Below are positions 1 to 7,022 of a stretch of 19,513 nucleotides of DNA, piece by piece. The stretch comes from an uncultured Gemmatimonadota bacterium (GTDB lineage Bacteria; Gemmatimonadota; Gemmatimonadetes; Gemmatimonadales; Gemmatimonadaceae), in the NCBI GenBank assembly GCA_946480295.1, contig CAMLIT010000085.1, positions 1-19,513 of the forward strand. The letters run 5' to 3'. The stretch's first letter is position 1, and each line of letters begins with the position of its first letter. The position numbers were made by a program, and so were the translations under genes. Below the pieces are notes generated by a model, which was given only the letters and a program-made list of their open reading frames with translations, was not told where the DNA came from and searched no databases.

Positions 1-1
1 G

Positions 2-349
2 AAGCCGATCACCGGCACGACCCACGACATCAAGATGGTCGGCGATGCCTCGGGGTATAAATTCGACCCGAGCACGATCACCATCAAGCAGGGCGACGGG
101 CTGAAGTTCACCGTCGTCTCGGGGCCGCCGCATAACGTGACCTTCTGGCCGGACAGCATCCCGTCCGGCGCGGAGGCGCAGCTGAGCGCGAACATGCCGA
201 ACACGACGGCGCCGCTCACCGGGCCGCTCCTGATGAACCCGAACGAGACGTACACGGTCTCCTTCGCCGGCGTGCCGAAGGGCACGTACAAGGGCTACTG
301 CACGCCGCACCTCGCGCTCGGCATGCACCTGACCGTCACGGTACAGTAG
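2..349 (+). CDS. Plastocyanin-like cupredoxin, 5'-truncated by the window edge
   Basis: Small blue copper electron carrier of the plastocyanin/azurin fold, probably periplasmic. The open frame runs in from base 2 through the first internal ATG at 35, so the start and any signal peptide lie outside the window. The type-1 copper ligands can be read: His in PPHNV (131-133), Cys in GYCTPH (299-301), His of the same motif (308-310) and Met in LGMHL (323-325). The Cys-x2-His-x4-Met spacing fits the plastocyanin group. It precedes CsbD and a run of cytochrome genes on the same strand, so it may accept their electrons; that role is inferred. Family assignment is firm, the partner is not. Confidence 0.9.
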   Translation, partial: KPITGTTHDIKMVGDASGYKFDPSTITIKQGDGLKFTVVSGPPHNVTFWPDSIPSGAEAQLSANMPNTTAPLTGPLLMNPNETYTVSFAGVPKGTYKGYCTPHLALGMHLTVTVQ

Positions 350-376
350 GCGACGCCCACTCCCGTGCTCGCCACG

Positions 377-410
377 CGCGAGGCGCGACTCATGCACTCG
401 TAGCCTCGCG
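377..410 (+). terminator. Possible weak hairpin after the cupredoxin gene
   Basis: An 8-bp inverted repeat, CGCGAGGC (377-384) and GCCTCGCG (403-410), is separated by 18 nt and lies in the 98-bp gap between the cupredoxin stop and csbD. There is no T-tract. It could be a weak terminator or a regulatory dyad; such repeats also arise by chance at this GC content. Confidence 0.25.
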
Positions 411-453
411 TGCCGACGGGCGGCACAGCGCAGCAACGACACGGGAGATGAGC

Positions 454-702
454 ATGAGCGACCGAAACGACGACCTGCGGAACGATCGCCGCGACGAGAG
501 CCTCACCGATCGGGGGATCAACGATTCCGTCGAGGGCAAGGCGGACAACCTGAAAGGCCGGGCGAAGGATGCCTGGGGAGGCCTCACCGGCGACACGTCG
601 ACGCAGGCCGAGGGCAAGTTCGATCAGCTCAAGGGGAAGGTGAAGGACAGCGTCGGGCAGGTCGAGCGCGACATCGATCGCGATCGCGACCAGGACCGCT
701 GA
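454..702 (+). CDS. CsbD family stress-response protein
   Basis: Small, very hydrophilic CsbD-like protein. Members are induced by general, osmotic or envelope stress, and their biochemical role is not established. The family hallmark is visible: two similar amphipathic Lys/Gly/Asp-rich segments, EGKADNLKGRAKDAWGGLTG and EGKFDQLKGKVKDSVG. The C-terminus is an Asp-Arg repeat tail. Two in-frame ATGs lie at 448 and 454. I chose 454 because GGGAG at 443-447 sits 6 nt upstream of it, whereas it directly abuts 448. The product is 82 aa (84 from 448). A strong hairpin follows, so it is probably a single-gene unit. Confidence 0.88.
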   Translation: MSDRNDDLRNDRRDESLTDRGINDSVEGKADNLKGRAKDAWGGLTGDTSTQAEGKFDQLKGKVKDSVGQVERDIDRDRDQDR

Positions 703-720
703 GCGCACCGACGCGCGCGC

Positions 721-756
721 GAAAGGCCGGAGGGGGCATGCCCTCTCCGGCCTTTC
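721..756 (+). terminator. Strong hairpin terminator after csbD
   Basis: GAAAGGCCGGAG (721-732) pairs perfectly with CTCCGGCCTTTC (745-756). Four more inner pairs, one of them G-T, close on a CATG loop, giving a 16-bp stem. It lies 19 nt after the csbD stop. There is no clear T-run after the stem (GTGTGC follows), so it is a terminator by position and stem strength only. Confidence 0.7.
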
Positions 757-845
757 GTGTGCGCCGGGCATTCGCCGATTGCGCCCCCTCCTGGCGGGTG
801 CGAGCGTGGAGCAGCTAGCCACGTTCCCGTGAAGGGGGTCGGCGC

Positions 846-1823
846 ATGTCACGTCCCGTCTTCCGGCAGGCCGTCGTCGGGCTGACGGTCGTCGCCGCGG
901 CAGCCTGCACGCGCACGCCCGGGCGCACCGGCGACACGGCCGCCGCCGTGACCCAGGCCGGCGCCGCCGATGCCGCCGTGTTCGACACCGCCGGCTGGGC
1001 CGCCCCGGCACTGGCCGCGGCCCCGGCCGACTCGCTCGGCGCGGCGATCCGGCGCGGGCACGCCCTGTTCATGAACACGAAGGACAGCCTCCCGGCGTTC
1101 GTCGGCAGCAACATGAACTGCCGGAGCTGCCACCTCGACGAGGGCCGCCGCCAGACGGCGGCACCACTCACCGGCGTCCACGCGCGCTACCCGAAGTACA
1201 TGGAGCGCACCGGCGCGGTCATCCCCCTCGAGGACCGCGTCAACTACTGCTTCACGCGCAGCCTCAACGGCAGCCGCATCCCGACGACGAGCCGGGAGAT
1301 GCAGGATCTCGTCGCGTATCTCGCCTTCCTGTCGCGCGGCGTCCCCGTCGGGAAGCACTGGCCAGTCGAGGGGCTCGTCAACATGCCGGCGGGCCGCGGG
1401 GATTCCGCGCGGGGCGCGGCGCTGTTCGCGCAGAAGTGCACGCGCTGCCACGGACCGGACGGCCAGGGGGTGGCGATCGTCCCGGCGGTCTGGGGCGCGA
1501 AGTCGTTCAGCGTCGGCGCCTCGATGGCCCGCGTCGAGCGCGCGGCGTCGTTCATCCGGCACAACATGCCCTTCGACAGCGCGGGCACGCTGACCGACGC
1601 GCAGGCGTACGACCTCGCGGCGTTCATCGACTCGCACGCGCGCCCCGATTCGCCGGAGAAGGAGAAGGACTGGCCCGTCGGCGGCGCGCCAAACGACGTG
1701 CCATACGACACGAAGAGCCACCAGGCGTACCGGCCGCCGCCGCTCATCCGTCGGACGAATCCCGCGGGCGCGATCGTGCCGCGGCCCGCGCCGATCCCGC
1801 GCGCCGCGCGCGCGGGGAAGTGA
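846..1823 (+). CDS. Diheme cytochrome c lipoprotein, TsdA-like (thiosulfate dehydrogenase family)
   Basis: Exported diheme c-type cytochrome of 325 aa. Residues 1-21 form a lipoprotein signal ending VAAAAC (Cys21). Heme 1 is attached at CRSCH (92-96) and heme 2 at CTRCH (198-202). The first domain carries EDRVNYCFTRSLNG (129-142). This matches the conserved TsdA/SoxA-like motif whose Cys, here Cys135, supplies the unusual distal heme ligand at the active site where thiosulfate is oxidised to tetrathionate. HNMPF (239-243) gives a likely Met ligand for heme 2. The C-terminal ~55 residues are Pro-rich and unassigned. GAAGGGGG lies upstream of the ATG. Seven bases separate it from the SoxC gene, so co-transcription is likely. 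A generic diheme cytochrome serving SoxC is the alternative. Confidence 0.82.
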   Translation: MSRPVFRQAVVGLTVVAAAACTRTPGRTGDTAAAVTQAGAADAAVFDTAGWAAPALAAAPADSLGAAIRRGHALFMNTKDSLPAFVGSNMNCRSCHLDEGRRQTAAPLTGVHARYPKYMERTGAVIPLEDRVNYCFTRSLNGSRIPTTSREMQDLVAYLAFLSRGVPVGKHWPVEGLVNMPAGRGDSARGAALFAQKCTRCHGPDGQGVAIVPAVWGAKSFSVGASMARVERAASFIRHNMPFDSAGTLTDAQAYDLAAFIDSHARPDSPEKEKDWPVGGAPNDVPYDTKSHQAYRPPPLIRRTNPAGAIVPRPAPIPRAARAGK

Positions 1824-1830
1824 GGACACG

Positions 1831-3078
1831 ATGAGCGAGCCACGCATCTCCCGTCGGACGCTGCTCGCCGGCGCCGCCGCCGCGGCGGGGGGCGCGCTCC
1901 TCGGCGGGCTGCCGATGCGCGCGCAGGAGACGCAGGGCATCCCCGTCCCCCCTGCGGTGCCGGACGATCCGACGAAGCTGCCGGGGATGCCCACGCGCGC
2001 GGTGGGGCAGCGCTCACCGTTCGAGCACCCCGAGCGCACGCCGACGGGCGAGCAGGTGGGCAACTCGCTGACGCCGCTGCACGAGCTCACGGGCACGATC
2101 ACGCCGGCGGACCTGCACTTCGAGCGGCACCACGCCGGCGTGCCGCAGATCGACCCGGCGCGCCACCGGCTGCTGATCCACGGCCTGGTGGAGCGGCCGC
2201 TGGAACTCGATGTCGAACAGCTCAAGCGGTATCCCGCCGTCACGCGCATCCACTTTCTCGAATGTTCGGGGAACGGGCGCGTCGCGTATCGGGCGCCCAC
2301 GCCGACGATGTCGCCGCAGCTCGTCGACGGCCTGACGGCGAACACCGAGTGGACGGGCGTGCCGCTGCGGCTCCTCCTCGCCGAGGCCGGGATCCGGAAC
2401 GGCGCGAAGTGGTTCCTCGCCGAGGGGGGCGACGCGTCCCTGCTCGCGCGCAGCGTGCCGGTGAGCAAGGGGATGGACGACGCGCTCGTCGTCTGGGCCC
2501 AGAACGGCGAGGCGCTGCGCCCCGAGCAGGGCTATCCCATCCGGCTGCTGCTCCCCGGGTACGAGGGGAACATGAACGTGAAGTGGCTCCGCCGGATCGA
2601 GGCGGCGGACGCGCCGTTCATGACGCGCTGGGAGACGGCGAAGTACACCGATCCCCTGCCCGACGGCACGGCGCGGATGTTCAGCTTCGTGATGGACGCG
2701 AAGTCGATCATCACGAGTCCGGCGCCTCCCGCCGTCCTGCCGGAGCGCGGCTGGTGGACGATCTCCGGGCTGGCGTGGACGGGGCGGGGGCGCATCACGC
2801 GGGTGGAGGTGAGCACGGATGGCGGCGTGCACTGGAAGGACGCGCGGCTCCAGGAGCCGGTGCTGCCCAACGCGCACACGCGCTTCACGTACCCGTGGCG
2901 GTGGGACGGACGCGAGACGGTGCTCGCGAGCCGCGCGGTGGACGAGACGGGCTATGTCCAGCCGAGCTATCGCACGTTCCGGAAGGTGCGGGGGCCGGGG
3001 ACGGACTTCCACTTCAACCCGATCCGCGCCTGGCGGGTGAAGGGCGACGGGTCGGTGGCGTTCGAGGCGGAGATATGA
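1831..3078 (+). CDS. soxC: SoxC-like sulfite dehydrogenase, molybdopterin subunit
   Basis: Molybdenum enzyme of the sulfite oxidase family, 415 aa. In Sox systems SoxC with cytochrome SoxD removes six electrons from the sulfane sulfur bound to SoxYZ. The N-terminus is a Tat signal (SRRTLLAG, residues 7-14, then an Ala/Gly-rich hydrophobic stretch), as expected for a protein exported folded with its cofactor. HFLECSGNGR (141-150) contains the Mo-ligating Cys145. TPADLHFERHHAGVPQIDP is typical of SoxC, and GYEGNMNVKWLRRIE marks the end of the catalytic domain. The C-terminal part (about 270-400) is the Ig-like dimerisation domain. The stop overlaps an ATG at 3075. No soxYZ, soxXA or soxB is seen, so a stand-alone sulfite dehydrogenase is possible. 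Confidence 0.92.
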   Translation: MSEPRISRRTLLAGAAAAAGGALLGGLPMRAQETQGIPVPPAVPDDPTKLPGMPTRAVGQRSPFEHPERTPTGEQVGNSLTPLHELTGTITPADLHFERHHAGVPQIDPARHRLLIHGLVERPLELDVEQLKRYPAVTRIHFLECSGNGRVAYRAPTPTMSPQLVDGLTANTEWTGVPLRLLLAEAGIRNGAKWFLAEGGDASLLARSVPVSKGMDDALVVWAQNGEALRPEQGYPIRLLLPGYEGNMNVKWLRRIEAADAPFMTRWETAKYTDPLPDGTARMFSFVMDAKSIITSPAPPAVLPERGWWTISGLAWTGRGRITRVEVSTDGGVHWKDARLQEPVLPNAHTRFTYPWRWDGRETVLASRAVDETGYVQPSYRTFRKVRGPGTDFHFNPIRAWRVKGDGSVAFEAEI

Positions 3079-3080
3079 GC

Positions 3081-3141
3081 GGGAGGCGGGAGGCGGGAGG
3101 CGGGAGGCGTCGAGGGATGCGGGACGCGGGACGAGCGACGC
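3081..3141. repeat. Heptanucleotide tandem repeats at the soxC/soxD junction
   Basis: Four perfect copies of GGGAGGC fill 3081-3108, starting 3 nt after the soxC stop. After five bases come GGGATGC, GGGACGC, GGGACGA and GCGACGC in strict 7-bp phase (3114-3141). The array overlaps the N-terminal coding region of the SoxD-like gene and provides several GGAGG sequences ahead of its likely start at 3117. The same unit, inverted, forms an array at 8711-8738. Confidence 0.9.
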
Positions 3142-3740
3142 GTGGCTCCCTGCGCGCAACCGTGCTCCTCGCCGCCGGCAGCATGGCGCTCCTCGCCGCG
3201 TGCGAGGGGCGGCGGGAGAGGGACACGGTCGTGCAGCAGGGGGCGCCGGCGACGTACGGGATCGGGACGCCGGCGCCGGCGGCGCTCGTCGCGCGGTGGG
3301 ACATCGACGCGTCGCCGAGCGGCGCCGGGCTGCCGCCGGGGCGCGGCACGGTGCAGCAGGGCGCGGCGATCTTCGCGCAGAGGTGCGCGGTCTGCCACGG
3401 CGCGAAGGGCGAGGGCCAGGCGATCTACCCGCGGCTCATCGGGCGCGAGCCGCGGCAGGGCTTCCCCTTCGCCCTCGACGCGAAGCTGCCGAAGACGATC
3501 GGCAACTACTGGCCGTACGCGACGACCGTCTTCGACTACGTGCGGCGCGCGATGCCCTTCACCGCGCCCGGCTCGCTGTCGCCTGACGAGGTGTACGCGG
3601 TGACCGCGTACCTGCTCGCGGCGAACGACGTGGTGCCGGCGACGGCGGTGATGGACGCGACGACGCTACCCAAGGTGCAGATGCCGGCGCGCAACCGGTT
3701 CGTGATGGACGACCGGCGCGGCGGCCCGGAGGTGCGCTGA
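3117..3740 (+). CDS. soxD: SoxD-like monoheme cytochrome c, lipoprotein
   Basis: Electron-accepting cytochrome partner of the SoxC-type enzyme. From ATG 3117 the product is 207 aa with a lipoprotein signal ending LLAAC (Cys29), a heme site CAVCH (90-94) and the SoxD signature TIGNYWPYATTVFDYVRRAMPF (127-148), whose Met146 is the likely sixth heme ligand, followed by LSPDEVYAVTAYLL. It has one heme and is much shorter than diheme SoxD. An in-frame ATG at 3075 overlaps the soxC stop (ATGA) and would add 14 residues encoded by the heptamer repeat. I preferred 3117 because it gives a normal signal peptide and has GGAGG about 9 nt upstream. Cotranscription with soxC is near certain. Confidence 0.88.
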   Translation: MRDAGRATRGSLRATVLLAAGSMALLAACEGRRERDTVVQQGAPATYGIGTPAPAALVARWDIDASPSGAGLPPGRGTVQQGAAIFAQRCAVCHGAKGEGQAIYPRLIGREPRQGFPFALDAKLPKTIGNYWPYATTVFDYVRRAMPFTAPGSLSPDEVYAVTAYLLAANDVVPATAVMDATTLPKVQMPARNRFVMDDRRGGPEVR

Positions 3741-3753
3741 CGCGCGCACCCAG

Positions 3754-3769
3754 CGGTCCGATCGGACCG
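3754..3769. promoter_or_regulatory. Perfect 16-bp palindrome upstream of the YeeE/YedE genes
   Basis: CGGTCCGATCGGACCG is a perfect palindrome with no loop, so it reads as a protein-binding dyad more than an RNA hairpin. It lies in the 39-bp gap between soxD and the transporter genes, directly before the Shine-Dalgarno GGGAGGG (3770-3776). It could be an operator for the transporter pair. No regulator gene is nearby, and a short hairpin remains possible. Confidence 0.4.
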
Positions 3770-3779
3770 GGAGGGAACC

Positions 3780-4316
3780 ATGGAAGAACTCGCAGCACCC
3801 AGACCGGCAAGCGCCGCCGCGGCGACCCCGCCGAGGTGGCTGTCGCTCGGCGTGGCCTTCGGCGTCCTCAGCGCGCTCTCGATCGCGCTGTACGGGCCGA
3901 TCGGCGTGTCGGGCGCGTACTCGCGCGTGATCGGCAGGGCGCTCAAGGCGGTGGTGCCCGGGTACGCGGCCGCCAACGCCTACGTCACGCGCTTCGGCGA
4001 CCTGCTGACGACGGAGAACATCGAGGTCGTCGGACTGCTCATCGGCGGCTTCCTCGCCGCGCGGCTCGCGGGTGGCCGCGCGCCCGCGGTGGAGATGGCA
4101 CACGCGGGCGAACGCACGACGGGGCGCCGCTATCTCGATGCGTTCATCGGCGGGTTCCTCATCCTCTTCGGCGCGCGCCTCGCCGGGGGCTGCACGAGCG
4201 GTCACATCATCTCGGGGATCACGCAGCTCGCGCTGAGCGGAATGGTGTTCGCCGCGGCCGTCTTCGGCGCGGGCATCATCACGGCGAAGGCCATGCAGCG
4301 GAGGACCACGCCATGA
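3780..4316 (+). CDS. YeeE/YedE family transporter, N-terminal half protein
   Basis: Membrane protein of 178 aa in the YeeE/YedE (DUF395) family. Characterised members such as TsuA import thiosulfate, and PmpAB-type pairs accompany sulfide detoxification. Hydrophobic helices lie at about 20-43, 80-98, 118-136 and 145-168. LAGGCTSGH (134-142) holds the family's conserved pore cysteine, Cys138. TsuA-type proteins are one chain with two repeats; here each repeat is its own gene. GGGAGGG precedes the ATG by 3 nt. The stop overlaps the next ATG by 4 bp (4313-4316), indicating translational coupling. Location after soxCD suggests transport of thiosulfate, sulfite or another sulfur species. Confidence 0.88.
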   Translation: MEELAAPRPASAAAATPPRWLSLGVAFGVLSALSIALYGPIGVSGAYSRVIGRALKAVVPGYAAANAYVTRFGDLLTTENIEVVGLLIGGFLAARLAGGRAPAVEMAHAGERTTGRRYLDAFIGGFLILFGARLAGGCTSGHIISGITQLALSGMVFAAAVFGAGIITAKAMQRRTTP

Positions 4317-4858
4317 CGAATCTCGTCTACGCCCTCTTCGTCGGCATCGTGATGGGCTGGCTGCTCCAGCGCGTGCGCGCGTCGAGCCCGGCGCTCATCA
4401 CCGCCAACCTGCGCCTCGAGAACCTCACGATCATCAAGTTCATGGCGCTGACGATCGCGGTGGGCTCCGTGCTCGTGTACGTGCTGAGCACGTATCACCC
4501 GATGCACATCGACGTCAAGCCGCTGTACCTGCTCGGCGTGGCCGTCGGTGGCATCATCTTCGGCGTCGGCTTCGCCGTCGGCGGCTACTGTCCCGGCACC
4601 TGCGTCGTCGCCGCGGGCGAGGGGCGCAGGGACGCGTGGTTCACGATCCTCGGCGGGATCCTCGGCGCGCTCGCCTTCACGCTGCTCTACGACGTGCTCG
4701 AGCCGGTGCTCATCCGGCCGCTGAGCTTCGGCCGGGTGACGCTCGCCAACGTGCTGCACATCTCGCCGCTGATCACGGCCGTGCTCCTCGCGGCCGTGTT
4801 CCTGACGGCCATCCGCATGATGCCCAACGTCCGCAGGAGGGACGTGCCGCGGGCCTGA
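4313..4858 (+). CDS. YeeE/YedE family transporter, C-terminal half protein (DUF6691-like)
   Basis: Second half of the split YeeE/YedE transporter, 181 aa. Helices are at about 3-20, 42-60, 70-92, 108-128 and 150-168. GVGFAVGGYCPGTCVVAAGEG (84-104) is the second-repeat cysteine motif with Cys93 and Cys97. The ATG lies inside the stop of the preceding gene (ATGA overlap), and the near-equal length fits a one-to-one membrane complex. It probably closes the sulfur operon, since 48 bp and a change of promoter context follow. The family is firm; the exact substrate is inferred from context. Confidence 0.87.
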   Translation: MTNLVYALFVGIVMGWLLQRVRASSPALITANLRLENLTIIKFMALTIAVGSVLVYVLSTYHPMHIDVKPLYLLGVAVGGIIFGVGFAVGGYCPGTCVVAAGEGRRDAWFTILGGILGALAFTLLYDVLEPVLIRPLSFGRVTLANVLHISPLITAVLLAAVFLTAIRMMPNVRRRDVPRA

Positions 4859-4893
4859 CAGTTGCCTCGCTACCCGGGGCGACCGTGACCGGC

Positions 4894-4899
4894 TAGACT
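4894..4899 (+). promoter_or_regulatory. Candidate -10 box (TAGACT) for a leaderless transcript
   Basis: TAGACT matches the TANNNT pattern and ends 7 nt before the GTG at 4907, where transcription would begin at or next to the start codon. No good Shine-Dalgarno lies between them. A TTGCCT at 4862-4867 is too far away (26-bp spacer) to be a normal -35. Support comes from the same layout at 10869 and 11936. Confidence 0.35.
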
Positions 4900-4906
4900 C
4901 GAGCGC

Positions 4907-6250
4907 GTGACACACCCAGGCTTCTCCCGTCGTCCGATTCGCGCCGCGCTCCGCGCGGCGCTTTTTTCGACGCTCACCGCCGGCGTCGCCCACGCGCAGG
5001 AGATGCCGGGGATGAAGGGCATGCGGCACGACATGCCGACGCCGATGACCGGCGTGCTCGGCATTCCGATGTCGCGCATGGGATCGGGGACGACGTGGAT
5101 CCCGGACGCGGTGACGCTCCCCTCACGCGACGTGATGGTCGGCGGGTGGGACCTGATGGGGCACGGCTTCGCCTTCGGGCAGTACGACCAGCAGGGCGGC
5201 CCGCGCGGCGGGCATCAGCTCGGGAGCCTGAACTGGGCGATGCTGATGGCGACGCGCGCGATCGGCGCGTCGAGCCGGCTGCAGCTGCGGACGATGCTGA
5301 GCCTCGACCCCATCGGCGTGACGCCGCGCGGCTACCCGATGCTGCTGCAGACCGGGGAGTCGTACCGTGGCGAGCCGCTGCACGACCGCCAGCATCCACA
5401 CGACTTCTGGATGGAGCTCGGCGCGTTGTACGAGCGCGCGCTCACGAAGACGCTGGCGGTCTCGCTGTACGCCGCGCCGTCGGGGGAGCCGGCGCTCGGC
5501 CCGGTGGCGTTCATGCACCGCCCGTCGGCGATGGACGACCCCGTCGCGCCGATCGGGCATCACTGGCAGGACGCGACGCACATCGCCTTCGGCGTCGTGA
5601 CCGTCGGCGTGTTCACGCGGAGCTGGAAGCTCGAGGCGTCGCACTTCAACGGGCGCGAACCTGACGACAACCGCTGGAACTTCGACCCGATCCGCCTCGA
5701 CTCGTGGTCCGGGCGCCTGACGATGAATCCGGCGGCGGCGTGGAGCCTGGCCGCGGGGTACGGCTGGCTGCGGAGCCCGGAGGCGCTGCGTCCGGAGGAG
5801 TCGATCCATCGCGCGACGGCGTCGGTGCTGCACGGCCGGCGCGTCGGCGCCGACGGGCAGTGGGCGAGCACGGTGCTGTGGGGCGCGAACTTCGTCGCGG
5901 GGCAGCGAGCGTCGCACAGCCTGCTCGCCGAGACGGAGCTCATCGCCGACCGGCGGAACACGCTCTTCGCGCGCGCGGAGTGGGTGCAGAAGAGCGCGGG
6001 CGAGCTCGTGCTGCCGCCGAGCGCCGGCCTTGGCGCCGACCGGCTGTTCGACGTCGGGCACGTCTCGGCGGGCTACATCCGGGAAGTCGTCAGGCTGCGC
6101 GGGGCGACGCTGGGCATCGGGGGGCGCGGGACGGTGAACGCCGTGCCGAGCGAGCTGCGCGGGATCTACGGCTCGCGCACGCCGCTCGGCGGGATGGTGT
6201 TCGTGCGCGTGCGGCCGATGCTGCCTGGGATGCGCATGTCAGGTATGTGA
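4907..6250 (+). CDS. Exported Met/His-rich protein, probable outer-membrane barrel
   Basis: Protein of 447 aa with no assigned function that I can name. Residues 1-30 form a Sec signal ending AHA, followed at once by a Met/His segment (EMPGMKGMRHDMPTPM, 32-47). LHDRQHPHDFWMELG (158-172) is a dense His/Asp cluster that recurs, as far as I recall, in uncharacterised metal-associated outer-membrane proteins. The body alternates aromatic-ended strands (WSLAAGYGWL, SVLHGRRV, TLFARAEWVQK, HVSAGYIREV) as in beta-barrels. It ends MLPGMRMSGM (438-447), so both ends are Met-rich. Such motifs bind Cu(I) in CopA/CusF/PcoC-type proteins. GTG is the start because it gives the full signal peptide; a TANNNT box sits 7 nt upstream. 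Copper binding is inference. Confidence 0.72.
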   Translation: MTHPGFSRRPIRAALRAALFSTLTAGVAHAQEMPGMKGMRHDMPTPMTGVLGIPMSRMGSGTTWIPDAVTLPSRDVMVGGWDLMGHGFAFGQYDQQGGPRGGHQLGSLNWAMLMATRAIGASSRLQLRTMLSLDPIGVTPRGYPMLLQTGESYRGEPLHDRQHPHDFWMELGALYERALTKTLAVSLYAAPSGEPALGPVAFMHRPSAMDDPVAPIGHHWQDATHIAFGVVTVGVFTRSWKLEASHFNGREPDDNRWNFDPIRLDSWSGRLTMNPAAAWSLAAGYGWLRSPEALRPEESIHRATASVLHGRRVGADGQWASTVLWGANFVAGQRASHSLLAETELIADRRNTLFARAEWVQKSAGELVLPPSAGLGADRLFDVGHVSAGYIREVVRLRGATLGIGGRGTVNAVPSELRGIYGSRTPLGGMVFVRVRPMLPGMRMSGM

Positions 6251-6270
6251 GGGGTCCAGCGGGACGACCA

Positions 6271-6285
6271 CCCTGCTTCGCAGGG
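6271..6285 (+). terminator. Small hairpin after the Met-rich protein gene
   Basis: CCCTGC and GCAGGG form a 6-bp stem with a TTC loop, 21 nt after the stop at 6250. No T-tract follows. It is a weak terminator candidate in the 160-bp gap before the PfpI gene, where I see nothing else beyond that gene's GGAGGAG ribosome site (6398-6404). Confidence 0.35.
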
Positions 6286-6410
6286 CGGCTCGCATGCGGG
6301 ACTGACCGACCGCTCCTTCCGGCTCGCCCGTTGCAGCGATCGCGCAGCGCTGGCGCCGTGCTCCGCGAGCGTGGCCCAGCACTCTCAGCAACGCTCTGGA
6401 GGAGAACAGC

Positions 6411-7022
6411 ATGCCCGCGAACAACCTGAACGGAAAGCGCGTCGCGATCCTCGCGACCGACGGCGTGGAACAGGAAGAGCTGCAGAAGCCTCGTCAGGCA
6501 CTGGACGAGGCCGGCGCGACGACGAAGGTCGTCTCGCCGAAGCAGGGGCAGATCAAGGGCTGGCAGCACGACCACTGGGGCGACGCCATCGCGGTGGACG
6601 TCCCGCTCGACCAGGCGAACGCGAACGACTTCGACGCGCTGATGCTCCCGGGCGGGGTGATGAATCCCGACCACCTGCGCATGAACGAGCAGGCCGTGCA
6701 GTTCGTGAAGTCGTTCTTCGCGCAGGGCAAGCCGGTCGCGGCGATCTGCCACGGGCCGTGGCTGCTCGTCGAGGCGGACGTCGTGCGCGGCCGCACGGTG
6801 ACATCGTGGCCGTCGCTGGAGACGGACATCCGGAACGCCGGCGGCGACTGGGTGGATCGCGAGGTGGTGACCGACGAAGGGCTCGTGACGAGCCGCAAGC
6901 CGGCCGACATCCCGGCGTTCAATCGCAAGATGGTCGAGGAGTTCGCCGAGGGCGAGCACGACCGGCAGAAGCAGTCGGCGCGGCAGTCGCGGGTGAGCGG
7001 GGAGAGGCCGGAGATCAGATGA
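6411..7022 (+). CDS. DJ-1/PfpI family protein (type 1 glutamine amidotransferase-like)
   Basis: Cytoplasmic DJ-1/PfpI superfamily protein, 203 aa. Members act as deglycases/glyoxalases or stress proteases, and the true substrate is debated. The family core is intact: GVEQEEL (18-24) with the acidic Glu20, PGGVMNPDHLR (80-90), and the nucleophile elbow AICHGPW (111-117) with Cys113-His114. Length is slightly above the ~180 aa norm because of a polar tail, EHDRQKQSARQSRVSGERPEIR. GGAGGAG lies 6 nt before the ATG. The TGA stop runs straight into a heptamer array, so the tail may be partly repeat-derived. It faces an exported peptidase gene across a 133-bp repeat-filled gap. Family certain, reaction not. 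Confidence 0.9.
   Translation: MPANNLNGKRVAILATDGVEQEELQKPRQALDEAGATTKVVSPKQGQIKGWQHDHWGDAIAVDVPLDQANANDFDALMLPGGVMNPDHLRMNEQAVQFVKSFFAQGKPVAAICHGPWLLVEADVVRGRTVTSWPSLETDIRNAGGDWVDREVVTDEGLVTSRKPADIPAFNRKMVEEFAEGEHDRQKQSARQSRVSGERPEIR

Noticed and set aside
666..700. ATCGATCGCGATCGCGAC tract as an operator or replication element
   Set aside because: It lies within csbD and is explained by the Asp-Arg codon repeats of its C-terminus.
849..2468. 539-codon minus-strand open frame opposite the cytochrome and SoxC genes
   Set aside because: It is the complement of two genes with heme, Tat and Mo-cofactor motifs; no domain is visible in it.
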